Origin: Voacanga thouarsii
Taxonomy: Eukaryota > Streptophyta > Magnoliopsida > Gentianales > Apocynaceae
Assembly: GCA_026120185.1 (NCBI GenBank)
Contig: JANUWF010001224.1
Location: 1,178,001-1,242,000, forward strand
DNA length: 64,000 nt
Direction: 5' to 3'
Below the pieces are notes generated by a model. The model saw nothing but the letters and a program-made list of their open reading frames with translations, was not told where the DNA came from and did not search any database. Made by a program: the position numbers and the translations under genes. Positions 1 through 11,884 of the stretch are shown piece by piece; within the stretch, counting starts at the first letter, position 1; every line of letters starts with the position of its first letter.

Positions 1-1556
1 TCAAGTAAATGGAACCATACATTGTACAATCATCCGTGAAAGTGATGAAGTACTCAAAACCTCCTCTAGCTGGTGTAGACAATGGACCATACACATCAGT
101 GTGAACATGACTCAATACCTCATTGGCTCTATCCGCCTTAGGTGTAAATGACCTTTTGGTCATCTTTCCCATCAGGCAGGATTCACACTGGGGCCAATTT
201 TCCAATCTCAATGAGCCCAAATGCCCATCATGGATTAGCCTCTGAATCCTGGTTGAGTTAATATGACCCAACCTTAGATGCCAAAGGTATGAGTCATTGG
301 CATTGATCTTTCTCTTCTTAGTTAAAGGTTCAGAATAAGCGTTATGCAATTGATTGTTAATAGGGTTTAAAAAGAATAGATTTCCATACAAGTGCCAAGT
401 ACATGAAATTTCTCATTCTCTATTGATAGAAATACCAGAATGGAAAGATACAGAATATAATTGATTTATTAGTTTTGCAACTGAAATTAAATTCTGACGA
501 AATCCAGGTACGTATAAAATATCTTTTAAAACTACTATTCTATTACAATAAAAAAATAAGATCTAGCTTTCTCACTGCAAGGGCCTAGACTTGTGCTCCA
601 TTTCCCATGCGTAACCCATGTTCGCCTTTCTTGAGTCTTCTAATCTTTCTAAACCCCTGTAAGGAGTTACAGATATGATCAGTGGCTCTTGAATCAACAA
701 CTCAAGTAGAAGTTGATTAACTATTGATATAGACTATAGATAGAAAATATTACCTATGGGGTTTTTCTTAGCTTGAAGATTTGGACACTCCTTTTTCCAG
801 TGTCCCTTCTTCCCGCATTTGAAGCACTTGCCCTTTGGTTTGTTCTTGGGTTGGGTCTTGGGCTGGGCTGCTGTGTTTCCTTTCTTATTTTTGAACTTTC
901 TGGGCTTGGGCCCAGTTCTTGAGGAAGAAGCCTTAGCAATCATAGCCTTCGATTATGGCTTTATGACCTTCTCTGCCATTTGGAGTTCCTTCATTAACTT
1001 AGTTAAACTCATGTTAACTTGTTCATGTTGTAATTTTTGAATTGAGTAAAGGAACCTGGTAGAGATTCCAGAACCATATCCACTTGGCTCTCGGGGTCAA
1101 TGACAGCCCCTAAGATTTCTATCTCCTCAAAAGCGGCAATCATCTTGAGCATATGCTCTTGGACCGATGCTCCCTCAGCCATCTTAGTGTTTATTATAGT
1201 TCAAAGAGCCTCCTGCCTTGCGGGCCGGCTCTTATCTGTGAACATAGTGGCCAATGACTGACTAATGTCATACGCAGAAGCCATGTGATCATGTTTTGAC
1301 TAGAGCACATTAGACATAGAGGCTAACATATAGCAACGTGCCATTTCGTCATCCTTCTTCCACGCCTTTTCAGCCTCTCGCTCTTCGGTGGTAGAACCTT
1401 CCCCGATAACATGGCAGGTCTCGTAAAGGACATATTTATACTCCTCAGCTGTGAGTATTATGTCCAAGTTTCTCTTCCAGTCCGCATAGTTCGGTCCCGT
1501 TAACTTATTCTATCGGAGAATAACGGCCAAAGAATTAAAAGAACCTCCTGCCATTT
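1..1556 (-). mobile_element. Copia element A: decayed gag, protease and start of integrase
   Basis: Read on the minus strand this is the 5' half of a Ty1/copia polyprotein. The gag start is the ATG at 1556-1554, followed by a stop about 14 codons in and then the typical N-K-L-T-G-P-N-Y-x-D-W gag opening. An open stretch at 734-943 carries a CX2CX4HX4C zinc knuckle (CFKCGKKGHWKKEC, 785-826). Further on come a protease-like site reading DSRATDHIC (the family has DSGA), the GAG_pre-integrase motif LWHLRLGHIN near 260-300, and the start of the integrase core with FTDD at the window edge. Stops and frame changes break it, so it cannot encode a working polyprotein. Integrase remainder, reverse transcriptase and RNase H lie left of the window. 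The family call is firm; the lineage is not assigned. Confidence 0.88.
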
Positions 1557-3330
1557 CTGAAGAATCGAAAATAAAAGAAAATATTTAGTTTGTAAAAACA
1601 AAATGAATTTGTGCACTGAAAATAATCTGGCTCTTAGAAAAACTGACATAGCTTCTTAGGAAGATTAACAGTTCCCTAAGCTAAGTGTATTAACTACTAC
1701 AAATTAATTTTCCTTCTAGGTAATGATCTAGAGAATAACTCGATCAAGGGGATGGCAATTTCCTTTCATTTCCTATGGACATACCTCTCACTATAACCTC
1801 CAACGTGGGCTGACCGATTATAGTATATGCCCCAGGTTATTAATTACATCATCTCATTAGATCTAGATTCTTTTGGTATCCCCATCCTATACGGTTTCAC
1901 TCCCAGGGTGACGCGAGGAGACCCACGATCTCTAATGAGGATTATGATGGAAGCCATGGGGCCATTGGATCCCTTCTCTCACTTAGTCTTTTGAAATAAA
2001 GGTTTTCTGAAAAATATCCTTTTGAAATTTCCATTAAATTTTTCCTTAACTTAAAAATAAAATATCTAAATCCATTAAAATCTCTATGACAAGGATTATA
2101 TCCTTTGAGAGATTTTTTCATGGACTAATTTTATTTAAGTTAAAACTTAATGATTTCAAAAAATTTTCAATTAAAACTTTCTAGAGACTTTGGTCTCAAG
2201 TTTATTTGACAAAACAATTTTTCTAGTACCAATTAAAACAAAATGGCTTTCTATTATAATTTACAAAAATATCTAAATCTAATATATTTTCTATGTCAAA
2301 GATTATATCATTTGAGAAAATATCCAAGGATTAATTTTTGTACAAATTAAAATAACCATTTAATTTTTGAAGAAAAATGTTTTCTTATCAAAAATGTTCC
2401 CAAAGACTTTGGTCTTTGAGAAAATGCGCACATAGGTACACAAAAAAAATAGCATGATAGAAAATAGTAAACGTTTTCATGCTTTTCTATTTTTAAACCT
2501 AAGTGCCCAAATAATAGAATTAAACACATTAATTAATTAATTAATGGTCTTGTTTAATCCTAAAATCCCTTACTAATATTTTTCATACAAATATATTCCA
2601 AGAATATAAACTATTGCAAAAATATTAACTTTGCCGGATATGGGACCCAAAATGGAAAAAAAACAACGAAAATTGGAAAAAACAAAACTGCCGGTCCACG
2701 TACACCTGCTGCACCGGATCAGAGTCCATTTTGCTCTGCGGTCCACAGCGATCCGATGCACCAGTTGCATCGGATCATCAGCTGCTTCAGCCCACGGAGC
2801 GCCCACGACCCGCTACCCACTCCAGGTGCTGACCCGCGCCCAGTGCCCCGCTGACCCGTGCACCAACCCGTTTACCCGCATGCGAATTGCAAATTTGCAA
2901 TTGCAATCGGCTCTCGTGCTGGCACCTCAAGCCGCTTCTAGCGACACGGCTCCAGACTCAATAATGGTGGCGGCTCGGCTCGGCTCGGCAGCTTAGGAAC
3001 AGTTCCTTCTTCTTCGTTTTTTTTCCTCCGCGCAAAAACTTACAATTTCTTCTATGCTTTACTCTGCTTCTTTTTGCGGCTTCTTTGGACATTTTTACTT
3101 ACAAAAAACTCATCCAAACCAAAACCACATTCGCCTATACCCTTCAAATTAGATTTACACGATGTTCTAGCAAAGCAAAAAAAACTTTACAGTAGCCTAT
3201 GCTTCCACTGTGAAGCTTACAAATCCATCTATCCCATACCAAAACAACAAAAGATCACACGTTTAAGCACCAAATAATGATCTTCTCCATTTTTATTAAC
3301 TAACATGCTCCCTAAGTTGATCAAAACATA
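1557..3330 (-). mobile_element. Copia element A untranslated leader with GC-rich island
   Basis: This is the stretch between the primer-binding site and the gag start of element A. It has no recognisable protein. Most of it is AT-rich, but 2690-2995 is strikingly GC-rich and ends in a short CGGCT tandem repeat near 2972-2990. The open frames over this island on both strands match no domain I know and look like by-products of the base composition. Confidence 0.6.
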
Positions 3331-3344
3331 TGGCTTTGATACCA
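3331..3344 (-). other. Primer-binding site of copia element A
   Basis: On the minus strand the sequence reads TGGTATCAAAGCCA, close to the TGGTATCAGAGC complement of the 3' end of initiator tRNA-Met used by plant copia and many gypsy elements. It lies three bases inside the LTR end at 3348, the expected position for the start of minus-strand DNA synthesis. Confidence 0.85.
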
Positions 3345-3347
3345 TTT

Positions 3348-5378
3348 TGATGGATTTAAAGAATAGGGGAGCATGCACGGGGGACAAAAATGGAGGAAAA
3401 CAAAATTGAAATAGCAGCATGGAAACATTAAGATCATACCTTTGCATGCTTTAAACCTCTTAGGTTGTGTAGGAATAGACTGAACCACGAAAATAGCCTT
3501 TCTCGCCCGCTTGATGAAGCTTCCGGTTGAAAACCCGCTAACCTTCTGCTTCGCCTTGCTTGCATGAACGCCAAGCTTTCCGACTCACGAAATATTCCAC
3601 TGCGTCAATCCTTGTTGGTGAAACAAAGAGTGAAGAGGAGTGGTCTCAAAACTCCTTGGTTCTCTTGCTATTGATTAGCAAAGCTCCAAGGAAAAATAAG
3701 AGGAGAATGAGACATGAGAGAGAGAGACAGCTCCGTGAGAGGGAGAGAAAACCTTGGGAAAAGCTTAGGGTTTTTGCTTCCAAGAGACTTGTCTTATGGT
3801 TAGCCAAAACTAGGTCTCAGATATCTGATAACAATATCCCCCGAGATATAATATTTCAAACACCCGGATGTTATCAAGAGAATAAGCTTGGCTTAACCCT
3901 AAACTCATCTAACCGTATCTAGAAGAAACCATACGGTTCAAACTATTGGGCCAAAATAATATTTATTATTTTCCTTGGACCCAAAAAGCTCAAAATAATA
4001 AACATTAATTATTTATTTCCTGGGCTTATAGAAATAACCCAATAAATAATTAATGAGCCCAAATGAACCAAAATAATTAAACTTTAATTATTTATTTCTT
4101 GGGTTTATATAAATAACCCAATAAATAATTAAACATTAATTATTTCCCTCTAGTTTAAGCTCAGGTTAATTTTCTAATTATTCAAACTGGACCTAGGCCT
4201 TGAATAATTAACTAACCAATTAAACTAGATAATTAATTTCTCTCAACTCCTATTTTGATTTTATTTTATTTATTTATTTTATTCCAGTCTAATAATAAAT
4301 TAGACTTTCTGAATAAAATAAAATAAGATAAAATAAAATCATCTTTAACTGAGACCAATTCCTCAACCCAAAATTAATTAGGATTTAGGAGCTATTCCGA
4401 GGACCAAAAAGACACATCGCCTTGGCTGCTAAAATGACCAAAATACCCCAGCTATATAAATGGCGATATTTTATATTTTAAATATTTCCTAATATCACCA
4501 TAAGGAAATATTGACCCTAAGGACAATGTTGCGTTAGCAAATTCTCCGACCTGCAGGTGAAATGACTAAAATACTCCTCTACACATCGCTGTACATTTAG
4601 AGAGGAAAAAATGTACAAACACCTCTCTAAATGTCATATACCATCCTTGGGCTTCTAGTCTAATGATCCACAACTTCCTGAAGTATTTCCGCTTTCCAAA
4701 AGAGCTACCCTAAAACAAACATCCAAGTCATGTTTTGCAGGGTCCTGGACATTTAGATCATTCAAACAACCACAAGGGGCGATATAGTATAGAAACTATC
4801 TTGTACAAGTCTGTCTTAACTAACTAGTTACATAAACCCAATATGCAAGTATATTGGTTCTACTATAGAACCTTAACTATAGCATATCAAAGTATATACT
4901 TCCAACTTCATCAGACCACCAACTTATACTCAAGTTGTAGAGTACTAGTCCACGCTGTAGCAGTAGTAGTCTAGGTTTCTACCATATAGTACTTTTAAAA
5001 ACCACTACTACAGGTCATGTCCTACATATTCGAAATACGCTTATGTCATGAAGTAAGTGGATTACTTATTGGCCAAAGGTAAGCCTTTCCCCATTGGAAT
5101 TTATAATATAATAACTTAAACATGATGAGATTCCCATTCTCACCAATAGGTTAAGAACAAATGTTTATGTATTTAAATAACCAATGATCCATACCTTACT
5201 ACGGAAGACTACCATTCACATAGATCACTTATTTAAACACAATAGGTCTATTCCAAGTGAAATTCTGCACAAATAAATAAAAAATAAATTCACAAATGAT
5301 TTCTGAGAATAAGTTCTTTTATTGAAATATTTGATATTTACATCAAAAACCTAGTCTAAAAAGGCATACTATCCAACA
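3348..5378 (-). mobile_element. 5' LTR of copia element A
   Basis: The minus strand begins TGTTGGAT at 5378 and ends ATCCATCA at 3348, giving short imperfect terminal inverted repeats directly beside the primer-binding site. The length is about 2.03 kb. Its start-proximal 1.4 kb is clearly related to the solo LTR at 43001-44755, sharing long near-identical runs such as the area around 4480-4560 and 43865-43945. The partner LTR lies outside the window, so no target duplication can be tested for this copy. The base just beyond 5378 continues a chromovirus LTR, so this element landed in one. Confidence 0.85.
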
Positions 5379-7481
5379 GGATCGATCTGAAAACATGATA
5401 TAAAAAGTGTGAGAAGTATTTCTCAGTATGTCCTATGTCTGCTCATGGTATTTCAGGAAAAATAGTTCATGTATGCAAATTTTGACCAAGTCATAATAAA
5501 AAGGCTGCAAGTCCAAAAATTTACCTTTGAACACTGAGTAGTGTTTTATCAGTATTCATAAAGTAAAAATGCTCAACTTGAAACGAAATAACCACTCTAA
5601 TAAAATTGACTATGAAGCCATGCATCATGAATGGACATGACACCATACTTTGCGCACCATGTCAAGAGAACAGTTCGGATGCCACACTTTGTGCATGTTT
5701 ATATAAGGTGGTTGTACGGCCCACCAGGTGAGTTACTCCTCCATTTCTACACCGAAACATATTGGTTGTCCATTCCAGAAATAAATTGTTCACCTAACTG
5801 TACTGCTAGCTCGGACCGGTCTGACCAGCAAGAACTGTCGTCTTGTCTAGGCATGGTTCACCCCTCAGAGGTGGCCTTCTACTGAGAGACTTACCCAACA
5901 CTTCAAAGATAAGTCCTAGTAGTCTACCATTATTGATGACTCAACGTTATATTTTTTCCACTTGAAAAATGTAAAACCAATGAAAAGCTTTTTTTGAAAT
6001 AGCAATTATGGTTTTCAAACAATTTTAGGTAAACTTTTGTTTAAGAAAAATTTATTATGCTGCTCGGAAAATTGTTTGGTTGACAAAAAATATTTTATTT
6101 TAGAAATGCATTTGTTAACAAACATCTTATGTAAGGACTTACCTGATCTCTTGCTTTCCCTTGATACAATAGCTTTCCAAGATAGTTCAAGGCAACCTAA
6201 CCCCGCTTGAGGTAAATACAAGGTATAAGTCCCAACATCCAGATAATACTTACTTTAAATAAGTAATTCCTAACCTAACATGCTTAAAGCTCAACTAAAT
6301 ACAACAACATCTAGTTATGACAACAATGCCTTAAGCTTTAATACTAGTTGATAAAGTATTTTATAGAATAAGATTAATTTGATAAATAGGTGTTATAAAA
6401 ATTAATAAATTATAAATTATAATATTAACTATTTATTAACAAATAATAAATAATGTGTAATATTAATAAGTAAAATTAGTTATAAATAATGAGTACTATT
6501 AATAATAAATTCTAAATAATATTGGTAATAAATAATAAGTAATATTATTACAAATAATAAGTAATATTAATAATGGATTATAAATATTTTTAATAATAAA
6601 TAACAAATAAAATTAATAATAAATAAATTATTCACATATAAGTAATATTTAAGAGTGTAAATAAAAGTTTTAGTAAGGCTAACTAATAATAATATGAATA
6701 TAAAAGATATTTGATATTAATTAATTTCAATATATTATTATTTATATCTAATAATGTTTAATAAAAATATTCTATTTATTTATCTAATAAAGTACTAATA
6801 TTTTAAATAATTATTAGTTTCGAAAATATTTGAGTTCATCGAAATTAGCTAATAAAATAAAATAATAATAATAATAGTAATAATAATACTAAAAATAATA
6901 AAAGTAGTTCTTACAATAATTTTTAATGACTATAGTGAAATACTAGAGAAAATTTATATACATATTCATACACACATGGATCCAACAAATAACATGTTAA
7001 TTTATCTAAAAATAGGCTTGTATTAACATACATCACAACAAGGGTGATATTCTACTAACCATTATAATATTTATTGATTTATTGAAAAATATAACATCAT
7101 GAAGACATAGTCAACAATGATGGTTTAATGTCTATCATACATTAAACATCCAACATCCATAAAGCTCTTAATCATAATGACACATACAATGATCTTAAAG
7201 CATAATCCATACTTCGTGAGTCACAACATTCATTCAAAGTTTCATGTCTTAAATCTATTCCCTTCACCCACATACATATCTCTAACCCCACATTATTCAA
7301 TCAACCTATCAAATCCATCATCTATGAGGCTTGAGTTTGAGAATTTGAAGAGGAGATCAAGAAAGAAATACTTGTTTTGATGATCGTTAGTTGAAGATAT
7401 CACCTTGTTCAATAAAGGTCCTTGAATACTTGAGGGTCCTTCCTTGGTTGAAGTTGTTCACGAATGGCCATCAATGATTTG

Positions 7482-7548
<67 letters not shown>

Positions 7549-8725
7549 TGATAATGAAATGGTAATGAAGTAGTAAAGAAGGTTCAAGATGATTAAATTT
7601 ACCTTTTTAATTTTCTTCGTGTTCTTGAGCAAAAAGGTACGTTTGATCCAAATGGAAGATGAAGTTTAGAGATTTTCGTGTTATGGAGTGGTCTATGAGT
7701 AAGTATAGGTTGAATCCTAGTTGGTTTGAGGGTTTTTGGAGTGATTTAGGATGAATAGAGGTGATTGAAGATTGAAGAAGCCTAGTGTGTGTTCTTGATG
7801 TTTTTAGTGTTCTTGAAAGGAATTGAGAGAGAGAGTGATTTCGTGTGTGTGTGTGTGAATGATGGCCGAATAGCCTAGCTAGGGGGAGGCCTTCAGCTAT
7901 CCAAGAAGGAGAGAGAGAGTTTCAGCCTTTTCAAATTGAGAGAAAAGTGGAGCTGTTTGAGGTAGAAGATTGGGTAATAGTGTTTGCTCTTTGAAGGTTT
8001 TTGTCCTTCAATGATGTATGGCTGAACTAGCTATGCTTTGATCATGGAATGGAGAGTTCTTTTAGCTTTGAGCTGGCCAAAAATGGCTGTGATATAGCAG
8101 AGAAATTTCTGGTTCTATTGTCTAAATAGGTGAGTGTTTAATGGAACAAAAATCTGGAATTTAATTTTGAAGTTTGAATAATTTTGAATGGAGTGATGAT
8201 ATGAGCATTTTGAGGTGTGTTAATAGAGTCCTAATGACCAAGGTAGATGGAGAAGCCAAGGTGTTCTGTCCATGGCTATATTTGGCCGAAAATATGATGA
8301 AGTTTGATGAAGAAATCGGACTTAACATTGAATAGGCAAAGCTGAAATTTTTTTGTAATTTTAGCTTAAGAACTCTTGAGATTTTGGGAGGATTTTGAGC
8401 AGATTTTTTGAAGCCCTTTGAACTGAATTTGCAGCTGGAGTTTATGAGTGTTTGAAGGTCCATTAATGGTGGTTTTCCAGCCACCATCTTGGAGAAGAAA
8501 GAAGAATGTTTCAGGTGTTCTTTTGCACAAATGTATAGCTAAATGTTCATGTCCAAAGCTTGGTTATTTGTTGGAAAAAAATTCTGGTTTGGTGTAGCTT
8601 GTAAGGCTGCGAAATTCCAAAGTGTTTCAGTTTTCATCTTTACACAAGATGGTTAGTTCTTTGCAAGAAATAGGTAGAGAAATATGGCTGCAAATTGCAA
8701 AGTTACTAGATATGTTATATGGAGC
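5379..8725 (-). mobile_element. Tekay/Del-type chromovirus LTR fragment, host of element A
   Basis: Starting at GGATCGATCTGAAA the sequence follows, with divergence, the LTR at 48236-52466 from about 250 bases inside its edge. Shared landmarks are the block GCTAGCTCGGACCGG (5807-5821), the AT-rich middle at 6350-6950, the GA microsatellite at 7485, and the following region. The outer end was displaced by insertion of copia element A. The other end fades near 8725, before a gypsy reverse transcriptase fragment. It is more diverged than the other chromovirus LTRs here, so it is probably older. Open frames inside it are not supported as genes. Confidence 0.72.
7485..7548. repeat. GA microsatellite within chromovirus LTR
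   Basis: About 27 uninterrupted GA units followed by an AAA break and a few more units. A GA/TC tract sits at the equivalent place in the LTR copies at 21342, 50513 and 58046. Confidence 0.95.
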
Positions 8726-8731
8726 CAAACA

Positions 8732-8901
8732 TTTTACAAAAATAGATTTGTTAAATAGAACTTACTCCTAAAAATATTCCAAATACTACATTTAAAACTC
8801 ACATTAGCCAATACGAGTTTAAGGGTATGTCCTTTGGGCCAACAAATGTCTTTGTTACATTTCAAACTTTGATAAACAAGATTTTTACTAAATATTTGAG
8901 A
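8732..8901 (+). mobile_element. Gypsy reverse transcriptase fragment, part 1
   Basis: After one frame break the plus strand translates to a stretch typical of Ty3/gypsy reverse transcriptase: a FTKIDL opening, then TPKNIPNTTFKTHISQYEFK, then GMSFGPTNVFVTFQTLINKIF. The normal family form is PFGLTNAPATFQ. It runs into the target duplication of a foldback element at 8893 and resumes at 10073 with FFDDIL, the catalytic-site motif. Neither gag nor integrase of this element is present nearby in the same orientation. Confidence 0.85.
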
Positions 8902-10072
8902 GGGTAATTTTCAAATTCATCCTCGAATGTAATTGTCTCAATGAAGTTCCTCAAATATTATTTTACTTAATTTAATCCTTATAAATATGAAAAGTATATC
9001 AAAGTAGTCATTCCGTCCAAAAGTTAATGGTTAAAACTCTAAAAGTCAAACAAAGTTGGACAATATAGGAAATAAATAATTTCTGTAAGAGTAATTTTTA
9101 AATTCATCCTCATAAATATACAATTATCTCAATTAAATCCCTCAAATATTACTTTCCTCAATTTAATGCTTGTAAATATGAAAAGTACATCAAAGTACTC
9201 TACAAGACAAATTTAAAAATAAAAATTACAAATTCTGATAATTGATTTACTTATACTTTAAACATAATTTAATATTTGTAAATATAAAAAATGTATCAAA
9301 GTACTCTGCAAGATAAATTTAAAAATAAAAAATACGAACTCTGATAAATGATTTACTCAGACTTTATACATATTACCTTTTTTATATTCTTTTTGTAAGC
9401 ATACTTTAACTTAATATTAGTGTGATATGATTTTTTTTTTTTTAAAATTCTTTTTTACTTAAAAATTTTTTAATAATAAATTGATTTATATTTCATAATT
9501 AAAGAATGAAGAAATATAATGGAAGCGCAGGATTGAGAACTTTAATAATTGATTTACTTAAATTTTAAACATATTACTTTAAAAGTATCATAATAGAAAA
9601 TTCTACAAAACTATATCAAACTAATATTAAATTAAAGTATGCTTAAAAAAGGAAAAAAGAATATAAGGGTAATATTTTAAAGAATATAAAGAAAAAAAAA
9701 GTAATATGTTTAAAGTATAAGTACATCAATTATCGGAGTTGGTTTTTTAATTTTTAAATTTACTGTGTGGAGTACTTTGATACATTTTTTAGATTTATAA
9801 GGATTAAATTAAGTAAAGTAATATTTGAGGGATTTGATTGAGACAATTGTATATTTTTAAGGATGAATTTGAAAATTACTCTTAGAATAATTGCATAATT
9901 CTTATTTTGTCCAACTTTACTTAATTTTTTAAACTTTGACTGTTAATTTTTTATTGGAATGATTACTTTGATATAATTTTCATATTTATAAAGATTAAAT
10001 TGAATAAAATAATGTTTGAGGAACTTGATTGAGACAATTGTATATTTTGGATGACGAATTTAAAAATTATCC
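8902..10072. mobile_element. Mutator-like foldback element (MITE), 1171 bp
   Basis: The two ends are long inverted repeats: GGGTAATTTTCAAATTC at the left matches GGATAATTTTTAAATTC read inward from the right, and the similarity continues for well over 150 bp. The element is flanked by an exact 9-bp direct repeat TATTTGAGA (8893-8901 and 10073-10081), the length made by Mutator-superfamily transposases. A second pair of arms begins with AGAGTAATTTT near 9090 and 9886, so the terminal repeat is duplicated or one copy sits within another. No transposase is encoded, so it would depend on an autonomous relative. It interrupts the gypsy reverse transcriptase reading frame. Confidence 0.88.
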
Positions 10073-10110
10073 TATTTGAGAAAATGTCTTGATATTTTTT
10101 GATGATATTT
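10073..10110 (+). mobile_element. Gypsy reverse transcriptase fragment, part 2
   Basis: Immediately after the foldback element the plus strand resumes the reverse transcriptase frame and gives FFDDIL, the catalytic motif expected about ten residues after the part 1 sequence. Similarity then fades. Confidence 0.75.
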
Positions 10111-10559
10111 TGTTAGGGTGCTTGATTGGTTAAGAGTAGGCCAAACCATTGTACTCTTGTATTTCCTTATTCTTGTTAATATAAAATTTAGGATTATGTT
10201 GCGGATATTTCTAATTGTTTTGTCTCGTATTTAATTGTCTGTGTTTTGTTGAATCATGTGTGGATTGAGAATGAGTAACTTAATTAAGTCAGACTAAGTT
10301 GATCTCCACACAAGGCCTTCATAAGTTCAAGTATGAACTTAACCTTGTGACATTAGTCTTGTAAAATCATTTTCTAGAATGTTTCTCCTAGTACAACTTT
10401 TGAAGTTACTGATATATTCAGGGTAATGAGTCATCTCTTCACTTTCTTTCATAAAATTTAATTTCAAGATTTAAAGTCAAATATGATTGACTAAATTTTC
10501 TGAACTAGTCTATCCCCAAAATTAAATCACCCCACTTTCAAACTTAAGGCCCCTCATGC
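10111..10559. other. Unassigned AT-rich spacer
   Basis: I see no coding similarity, terminal repeats or RNA gene here. It may be an LTR remnant belonging to one of the neighbouring gypsy fragments. Confidence 0.4.
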
Positions 10560-11880
10560 TCGTAGTCTTTTACACACTTTTTTGCTAACCATGTAAGTAC
10601 AATCTACAATATTGATAACTGCAAACCTTATAGGACTAGGATTTTTTTGACGTTTCAACTCTTTAATCAACTACATATTTATGAAGCTACCATTACAACT
10701 GGAATCAATAGGAAATCTATCTATTTTTACGTTTTCCTTGAATCCTCTAAATACCACAATTCAAATTTCCAACTAAAATAGTAATGGATAGTTGAAAACC
10801 TTCTTCTACGCTCTCCAATTGGAGCAACCTTTTAGAATTTTTGGATTCCTCATTTTCATCTATGAAAAATTTCTTATCACTGGTTTCCAAATTATCCATA
10901 AACACAAATTTAAGTTGCTTCTAAGGATGTATATGGTCAAATCTATTCTTCTATCCGCACTGCCTAAAGCATAATCCTTTTAATTCTCTTTTTCCTGAAT
11001 TTTTGTTAGTGTGATTTTCTTTAAGGTAATCAGGATGTTTTTGGTTTAAAACTTTGAAGGGATTATTTTGCTTTTTAGTTTTGGTATTTGGATTTGAGCT
11101 AGAGATATAAGTTGAGGAAAGCATTTTAGTCAGTTAAGGAAAGCATTTTAGTTGGAGGTAGAGGTACTAAAAAAGGTGCACATTTAGATGGCTTAGTTAA
11201 GGTTGAGAGGATAGGTTGTTGGTGCAAGGATTAGTTACAAGTTATCTCGAAGGTATTAGGTTAAAGACTTTAAGTAAGGCTCTCATTATCTCTTTTAATC
11301 CAGTTTTGTGGCTTGGTGCATTTGGTTCATAACATGAAACCGCAACTTAGTTTTATTAACATATTTCTCCACTATAACTCATTTCTTACTTTTACTAATT
11401 TTTTTGGAATTTCATTATTATTACTTTTACCAAACTACTTATAAATGGCCCTTACACAATTTGATTCGAATTGCATTATGCATAATTCCTCAAGAACCCT
11501 TGGAACTATATAAAAGCTCTTCTGCAAGGTAGAATTTAGCAACACCTAACTTCTTCCATTAGAAATTTGTTACAATTCAAGCTACCCCTTGCATTTACTA
11601 ATCTAATCCTTGATTCATTACCATCAAAAGTGGAAATATCTAATTTGAGTAATTTCATATTTAATTTTCTATTGACCATCACTCCACTTCCAGATCTCCT
11701 ATTACTAAAGTCAAAACTAATAGGGGCATAATTAAAGGATGTTTCCTTATCTTTATGAGTATTGCTCTTAACTTGCTTGCCCTTTTTGACATCCATTATC
11801 TTAGCCAGGTTATTGATGGTTGCAATTAAATCATTAAATTTAGCTACAAGAATTGTAGTCTGTTTTATGTTACCTTCCAT
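10560..11880 (-). mobile_element. Gypsy gag and protease remnant
   Basis: On the minus strand an ATG at 11880 opens 114 codons whose end, KLLKLDISTFDGNES, resembles the LPKLDFPxFDG motif of Ty3/gypsy gag. Farther on, near 10640-10740, is a protease-like segment with IDSSCNGSFI, where the family has IDSGATHNFI. Frames between them are broken. It runs opposite to the reverse transcriptase fragment at 8732, so it belongs to a different element. The family call is moderate; exact ends are not visible. Confidence 0.55.
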
Positions 11881-11884
11881 TTAT

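Noticed and set aside
2631..2996. 121-codon plus-strand frame
   Set aside because: It is antisense to the leader of copia element A and follows a GC-rich patch, which keeps frames open by chance. No similarity is recognised.
3560..3922. 120-codon plus-strand frame
   Set aside because: Antisense within the LTR of copia element A, and its middle is a run of charged residues from a GA-rich tract.
7485..7548. Possible short-repeat array of CRISPR type
   Set aside because: Simple dinucleotide repeat without spacers, in a plant genome.
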